A stretch of 64,000 bases of DNA, from positions 2,604,001 to 2,668,000 of the forward strand of contig NW_025408670.1 of the NCBI RefSeq assembly GCF_020360975.1, read 5' to 3'. Every line of letters begins with the position of its first letter. The stretch's first letter is position 1. The stretch is from Hirsutella rhossiliensis (Eukaryota > Ascomycota > Sordariomycetes > Hypocreales > Ophiocordycipitaceae). Under the pieces are notes generated by a model that saw nothing but the letters and a program-made list of their open reading frames with translations, was not told the DNA's origin and ran no database searches. Positions 58,780 to 64,000 of the stretch are shown piece by piece. A program made the translations under genes and the position numbers.

Positions 58780-60504
58780 ATGGCGACGCCGCCGTCGATG
58801 GCGCAACGTGGCGCCGCTGCCTCGCCGCAGACGCTCGTCCCTGTTGCCGAGCTGGAGGCTGCGCCGCCGCTGCGGGGGAGCAGCGTCGGGGCTTGTTGCG
58901 ACGACGGCTTGGCGCCCTTGAGAGCTTCTTGTTCTGGCGGCGAGGAGCCGGGGCCGCCGCGGGATGTCCTTGGATCCTGCGACTTGGGAGAGAAGAGGGA
59001 GGTGGTGGTGGGCGGTGGCGAGGCCAAGCCGGGGGGGGAGAGGACAGTGGGGGGAAGAGGCAAGGGAAGAGGAGAGGAAGATGAAGATGAAGAGGCACCG
59101 GTGGCGGAGATGGCGAATCCGTGGCCGTATCATGGACCGTCCGAGGAGGATGACGACGGGCTCAGCGCAACCGTCTACCCGCGCGCGCGCACGTCTCGGG
59201 CCACCTCTGCGCCGGCGCCTTGGCCCGCGGCAGGCACAGGAGCAGCAGCAGCAGCAGCAGCAGCAACACAAGAGGCGCCAAGTGCCCAGCCACGACCAGC
59301 GGTCCAGAAACCCGTCCCGGAAGCACCGGCGACGACCCGGCACCACCACCCCTCGCCGGCGGGCGCCTCCTACACGCCGCCGTGCTCGCCTCGGCCTCTC
59401 GGCGACGCGGCGGCGGCCGTTGCCGGGTCGCCCCCCGGTGCCGGCGCGGCGACGGCGACGCTTGCGTTTCGGCCGCGGGGGGACGACGAAGGCCGGGGCT
59501 CTGGCTCTGGCCGTGGCCGGGTTTGCGCGCCGGCGCCACGGCCCGTCGTCTCCTCTTGTCCGCCGAGTCTGGTCTCGGCCAAGCCATACCTCGACGGCGC
59601 TGCCGAGTGGACCACCGGGTTTCCCTCGCGTCCCGCTGCCCCGGCCCCGTCGGCAGGTCGTCCTCAACGCCTCTCCTCGGCCTCCATGGGCACGCATCTC
59701 ACGTCGGATCCCGCCGCGACGCCCGTCTCTCCGCCGCTGCAGGGCTATCCCACTCAGCCCCTCGCCGCGAGTGTCCCCGTGTACGGCATGCCGCAGCCGA
59801 CCTACGCCGCGCCGCCGCCGCTGCCTTCCCCTGCTTCGGTTGGCCTCTCGCCGTATCCCTCGCCGGGGCAGGCGGTTCCGCAGCTACCGGGACCGCAAGC
59901 TTACCACGCTACGACGCCCGAGCCGACGACGACGACGCCGTCACCGCACATGTACAGCTACAGCTACAGCCACAGCCACAGCCCGTCACCGCTGTATTCA
60001 TGCACGAATGCTTCTTATCCGGGGCCCCAGTACGTGCCACCGCCTCACCCACCCGGCTTCTCGTATCCCGGCCCCTACTACCCACCTCAACCGACGTATG
60101 CCTTTCCGGATGGCCCTGCTCCGCCTCGTCTCGCGATATACCCACCGCCGCTACCCCCCCGATCGGCCCCTGGACTGTTCGCCCCGGGCTTCGGGTCCGA
60201 CCCGCGCAACGCCATGCCGTACCCGCCGCCGCCCAAGACGCTGTACACGCCGCCGCCGCTCCCTGCCGGCCGGCCGCGCACCTCGTCGAGCAGCATGTTC
60301 AGCAGCTCGTCGGCGCGGAGATGGCTAGACAAGACGAGCCAGATGCTAGAGAGCAAGCTGGACGAGGTGCTGCAGGGGCCGCAGGGACCTCCTCACCGAC
60401 CTGCGTACGGCCCTCCACCCGGCTCGCACATGCCGGCGCCGGCGCCGGGGCACGGAGGGTACCGGGGCGGATCGTGGGGCGGTGGAAGCTACAGATATGC
60501 ATAG
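58780..60504 (+). CDS. Proline-rich low-complexity protein
   Basis: Single exon of 574 residues from the ATG at 58780 (MATPPSMAQ); the frame is open further upstream but lacks an ATG. Two other plus frames and one minus frame are also long and open, so frame choice rests on content. This frame gives Pro/Ser/Tyr-rich segments (MYSYSYSHSHSPSP, YPGPYYPPQPTYAFP) and a credible C-terminal amphipathic helix, ARRWLDKTSQMLESKLDEVL, then a Gly/Tyr-rich tail, GGYRGGSWGGGSYRYA. The N-terminal part has acidic and Ala-rich runs. I do not recognise a named family. The Tyr/Pro/Gly content suggests a self-associating or scaffold-like protein, but that is inference. Confidence 0.62.
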   Translation: MATPPSMAQRGAAASPQTLVPVAELEAAPPLRGSSVGACCDDGLAPLRASCSGGEEPGPPRDVLGSCDLGEKREVVVGGGEAKPGGERTVGGRGKGRGEEDEDEEAPVAEMANPWPYHGPSEEDDDGLSATVYPRARTSRATSAPAPWPAAGTGAAAAAAAATQEAPSAQPRPAVQKPVPEAPATTRHHHPSPAGASYTPPCSPRPLGDAAAAVAGSPPGAGAATATLAFRPRGDDEGRGSGSGRGRVCAPAPRPVVSSCPPSLVSAKPYLDGAAEWTTGFPSRPAAPAPSAGRPQRLSSASMGTHLTSDPAATPVSPPLQGYPTQPLAASVPVYGMPQPTYAAPPPLPSPASVGLSPYPSPGQAVPQLPGPQAYHATTPEPTTTTPSPHMYSYSYSHSHSPSPLYSCTNASYPGPQYVPPPHPPGFSYPGPYYPPQPTYAFPDGPAPPRLAIYPPPLPPRSAPGLFAPGFGSDPRNAMPYPPPPKTLYTPPPLPAGRPRTSSSSMFSSSSARRWLDKTSQMLESKLDEVLQGPQGPPHRPAYGPPPGSHMPAPAPGHGGYRGGSWGGGSYRYA

Positions 60505-61364
60505 CAGCCGGGGATGCTGAAGGGGGACAGGGAGGGGGGGAGGGGGGCGGACAGGGAGATGCGGTCGAGGCGTTTAGCGTTGTTGGCTCAGAAAGCTGAG
60601 CATTTGGACATGTTTGCACGTCCCCTTGCATGTACAAAGCAACGAATGGTGAGAAACACAACACCAATGGCTTACGAGCTGAAATGTGTGCAAAGTAACG
60701 ACGTCAAGTGTACAGTATGTGGCTGGCTGGAATTGGTGCGCCATTTCCAGGCACCCACGGAGAGCTGCCTGTGGAAGGCAAACCAGTGGGCGAGAGGGTC
60801 ATGCGGTACAGGATGCCTTGGCCGAAGGTGCATCGCGTGGCGGCGTATCCGCAAGTCGTCAGCGGACGTGACACGGGCGACGACATGAAGGCGTCAGACG
60901 GCGTCGAGAAAGTCGGGCTCACCGCCTGTGTCGAGGATACATGTCGCTCAAGGGGCGTGAGACCTTGTTTGCCAGCGGGATAAGCAAACCTGCCAGCCAA
61001 TACCAAGGCGGAGGGTGAGATTGTTGGGTCGGAGAGGCAAACGAACAAAAGTGCCCGGTTGCCGGAGCAAGACGACGGGACTTCAGCCGCAAAGCGAGTG
61101 CAACATGGAAGGTGACGGATGGGAGGCGAGATGAGGTATTAACAAGGTTTCATCCTTTGTTGAGATGAGGAGGTTCTTGTCATGATGGCCAACCATCCAC
61201 ATGCATCGCCGGTAGGGCGTAGGCGTCGCACGGCCCCCGAGGCAAAGGACGGGGCCGACATGGGATGACGGTCGAGACGCAGATGGCGCGCGGATCAAGG
61301 CATTGGCTCGGCGGATGGTGGATGAAGGAGGAGGAAAAGGAGCAGCAGAGGAAACCGGCCCCTC

Positions 61365-61427
61365 GGCCATCCGATTGATGCCCCTCGCCCATCCGATTGA
61401 CTGATGCCCCGCCCATCCGATTGATGC
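61365..61427. repeat. Three-copy tandem repeat of a CCATCCGATTGATG core
   Basis: The core occurs three times in 63 bp (units about 22 nt); the middle copy has a 4-nt insertion (GATTGACTGATG). Non-coding. Confidence 0.75.
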
Positions 61428-61513
61428 ATAGATGTAGGTACCTCCATTGAGCATCTGCCTCCCTCCTCCTCACGACCGTTGTGCAGCGACACTCTAAACG
61501 GCTTGCGCCCTGC

Positions 61514-61542
61514 CATGATTGATGGGCGGGCCATCAATCATG
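61514..61542. repeat. Perfect 12-bp inverted repeat with 5-nt loop
   Basis: Arms CATGATTGATGG and CCATCAATCATG flank GCGGG. The arms share GATTGATG with the tandem repeat 90 bp upstream. It could be a hairpin or a dimeric protein site. Confidence 0.75.
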
Positions 61543-61706
61543 ACCATTTGCATGAATCAAGGGACGAGCATCGTGGCCGTGGAGCAACTGTTGGTGCCCG
61601 ATGAGAGAGAGAGAGAATACTTGGTGCATACGAGTACTCTTGGTGCTGATCCGAGACAGCGCCAAGTCTGCAGGCTGCCTAATTTACCTACCTACCTAAC
61701 TTATAC

Positions 61707-61792
61707 AGTACCTACAGTACAGAGGGAGGACCTTTCTTTTGGCGGGATACTTGGTCCTACTGTACCGAGTACCTACAGCCCACAGGGAGGAC
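61707..61792. repeat. Pair of 25-nt direct repeats (22/25 identical), 61 bp apart start to start
   Basis: Copies at 61707-61731 and 61768-61792 share AGTACCTACAG and AGGGAGGAC, differing at three internal positions. Non-coding and upstream of the Fic pseudogene. Confidence 0.7.
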
Positions 61793-62316
61793 ATCACCAG
61801 CTGCTGCATCCTGCCGGTAAAGGACCCTCACCACCTGTAGTGTTTGGTCGTGTCACGGCCGTTGCATCTGTCATCCGAACCGACGAGGGGAATCTCCCCC
61901 GCGTGCCCATCGATTGGATGAAGTCGCAAAGGGAAAGAAGCGCCGTCTGTCTTTCTTGCCCGTGTCCTTTAGGGTGTCGTGAGGCCAGCCTTGGGTCACT
62001 TGCAAGGATGCCCACGAATCAGACTCAAGCTGCGAGAAGCGCATGAATGAAAGAGAGGTGCCTACCTACTTACGACAAAGCCAGTCATTAATTACTGTAA
62101 GCAGTATATCGTAACTCTTACAGTCTTGAGGCGATTTTCTTGCCCTTCGCGTCAAGGCTATAACTTAACTACATAAGCAGCCGCTGACCAGAGCGGAGCT
62201 TATTAGCGGGTTCAGTGACCAACGGTTAAACGGTGATGGCCTGACGACACCCAAAGAGACAAACAATCATCACATCAGTCAATCCAAGGAGACTAGCGGT
62301 CACTTGCAAGCGCCAC

Positions 62317-63330
62317 GTGTGGGCACGTGGCTTGCTCGCAACAACGCTTGACAAGATTCTCCAGCAGCTGGCGAGATGCACGACCGAGATTTGCGACTTG
62401 ATCCGGACCCTGTCGTCTTCTCAAGCATCAGCCGTGGAAACGCATCTAGTAAGTAAACGCCATGGCCAAGTTGGTCTCCAACATGATTTGAAGGTGCAGG
62501 AGCTGGCTGGGACGTTACCCTCAAACTCTGTCAGCCCATCTTTCGGGGCCAGGAGATCCCCGAGGATATAGGCGAGAGGGATCCCCAGTGTGCGGCCACC
62601 GAACAGGCCCTCTTAGGCCAACAATCTGCCCGCCGGAACTCATTCTATCCTCCGGAGTCGCCGCGAAATCGTGCAACACGCGAAGGCGGCTAGCTACATC
62701 CTCACAGAGGTCTATATCGGTGGCAAGCATCTCACCGAAGACATCATCCTTGAAACCCACCGGCTTCTTGCCCACAGGGTCGATACGGAGCAGGGCATGA
62801 GCTGGACGGAATACAGCGGCGTCTACCGCCGTGAAGATGTCTGCGCTGGACTCAACTCGTTTACAGACTCGACAATTGTCCCCCCAGCCATGGGAGAAAT
62901 GATTGCCGCCACCCATCGGGGACGTCGACCAAGTCAACAAGTCGGGCGAAGTTGACCCGGTCGCATTCTCCGTCAAATACTGCCATGCCTTTGTCAACAT
63001 CCACCAATTTCTTGACGGCAAACGGCCGAGTCTGCCGTCTGGTTCTGAATGCCCTCTTGCTCAAGTATGGCGGAGGCCTGGTTTGTATTGGGGAGCAAGG
63101 ACATGGCCGCAAGAGGTATCTGGAAATTGCCGCTAGGACCTCGCGGCGTCAGCTGTCTCGGCAGGATGATTGCGATTTCGATGATGACTTGGCCCCAAAG
63201 CACTACAAAGAGCCGGCTAGCTTTACCCAGCAGCACTTTACCGACAGCATGCGCAAGCTAGCTCGAGTTTTGAGCCTGTTGATGTCTGTAATTACCTACG
63301 CAACTGTATGCTTATATTTGGGGGGCTAAT
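62317..63330 (+). pseudogene. Fic/DOC-domain gene, broken by three frameshifts
   Basis: Fic proteins usually AMPylate targets using a conserved His and a glycine-rich loop. Here the homologous coding runs through successive frames: a possible first exon to 62448 (GTAAGT donor) and acceptor before 62535; then 62535 to about 62616; about 62617-62919 (HAKAASYILTEVYI, WTEYSGVYR, VCAGL); about 62921-63020 (VDPVAFSVKYCHAFVNIHQF); and about 63022-63330 (GRVCRLVLNALLLKYGGG). Each change is a one-base gain in the same direction, and each is at a homopolymer: GG at 62616, GGGG at 62918-62921, AAA at 63020-63022. The last falls inside the Fic catalytic loop. The His of that loop is present but the usual Pro after it is Gln. 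No start ATG was found. It is either a decayed gene or one affected by base-calling errors in homopolymers. Confidence 0.78.
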
Positions 63331-64000
63331 GCGGAGGATTGGATATGTTTAGTGTCAAATTAGTAGTAAAGCACCCATCAACGGAGCAAAGGGTGCACTG
63401 AATCGGGCTGGAAGCGTGCCCACCACCAAGAGCACGAGGACAAAGAAGAGGGGGGAACAGGCGTCACTGTTGAAAGCTGTGTGCGAGCAGAAATTGCGGC
63501 TCAGGTTGGGCTGTGGTGAGGTCTGCCGTCAAGATAATAGAGGGTCCAGGCTCGTGCTTGATTCACCTCTCAATTCCCCGTGACAATGCCGCGTTTCATG
63601 CCTGCAGGGCAACCGACAAGGGGAATTTCCCCGGCGTGCCAGCCCATGGATGGTGGATGAAAGGCGATAAACACGCAAAAGAATGCCCTGCAAGGCACAG
63701 CCGCGCTCCATCCTCTGTCAACCAGGGACCTTGCCTGCCCGCCGCACCACATGCTTGTACCCACTGCACGTCAGGTCAAGGAGGCTTTATTAATATCAGG
63801 ACCCGTTCCGTGTGCCAGAGTTTCGCCTCAACGCTTCGTCGTCAAGGCGGCGACCCCGGGAGGGTGATGAGGTGGCAAACAAGCCAAGCCGTCAGGTCAG
63901 GTTCGCGAACCACTCAAACTCTAACGGACGTCATGGGCCTTTTCATTCGACTAATACATTACGCTGCACCTCCAATCACGGCTGCTGACTCGGCGGCATA
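63331..64000. other. Flank downstream of the Fic pseudogene
   Basis: Nothing recognisable in the last 670 bp: no coding signal, no RNA gene seen. A gene beginning beyond the window could use it as a promoter. Confidence 0.4.

Larger units (their letters stand above)
60505..62316. other. Intergenic region with repeats
   Basis: No supportable gene. It holds the three repeats listed below and becomes AT-richer from about 62.04 kb, just before the broken Fic gene. Confidence 0.5.

Noticed and set aside
58408..59697. 429-codon minus-strand frame and the 454- and 459-codon plus frames over the proline-rich gene
   Set aside because: Arg/Ala/Pro-rich translations that arise from GC-rich repeats; no helix or motif comparable to the chosen frame.

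Overview
The window is nuclear DNA of a filamentous ascomycete. Evidence: short GT-AG introns (mostly 49-108 nt) with CTAAC/CTGAC-like branch sites, CT-rich leaders, a highly reducing polyketide synthase, a HEX-1 Woronin-body protein (found only in Pezizomycotina), and protein families typical of Sordariomycetes. I infer Hypocreales, but nothing in the window fixes the genus. Gene structures below were assembled by eye from reading frame, splice consensus and family conservation. In every intact model the exon lengths sum to a multiple of three.

About 0.2-20 kb is a secondary-metabolite cluster: an MFS exporter (minus), a 2360-residue highly reducing PKS (plus), an intron-containing tRNA-Gly(GCC) (minus), an O-methyltransferase (minus) and a LaeA-like methyltransferase (minus). 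The PKS has intact KS, AT, DH, KR and ACP motifs. Its C-methyltransferase region looks like a relic and its enoylreductase cofactor loop is eroded, so a largely unreduced-alkene, non-C-methylated chain is the simplest expectation. The O-methyltransferase could modify that chain and the MFS could export it. No pathway transcription factor was found. Three CATCTCGC copies spaced exactly 11 bp lie just upstream of a TATA-like element in the PKS promoter.

About 21-41 kb is housekeeping and conserved fungal sequence: a SAM-fold protein of unknown role, an annexin-like protein with a long disordered N-terminus, the ribosome-quality-control factor Rqc2/Tae2 (NEMF), HEX-1, a bleomycin hydrolase, and a DUF8035-type protein. 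HEX-1 has an in-frame, clearly coding N-terminal extension for which no AUG is visible.

About 40.6-54 kb shows no supportable gene (13.4 kb). It precedes a His/Gln-rich regulator that I read as MedA/Ren1/Acr1-like. Its two related conserved modules appear to be joined across an unusually long 745-nt intron. A proline-rich low-complexity protein follows. The last 3.5 kb holds repeats and a Fic-domain gene broken by three same-direction frameshifts, each at a short homopolymer.
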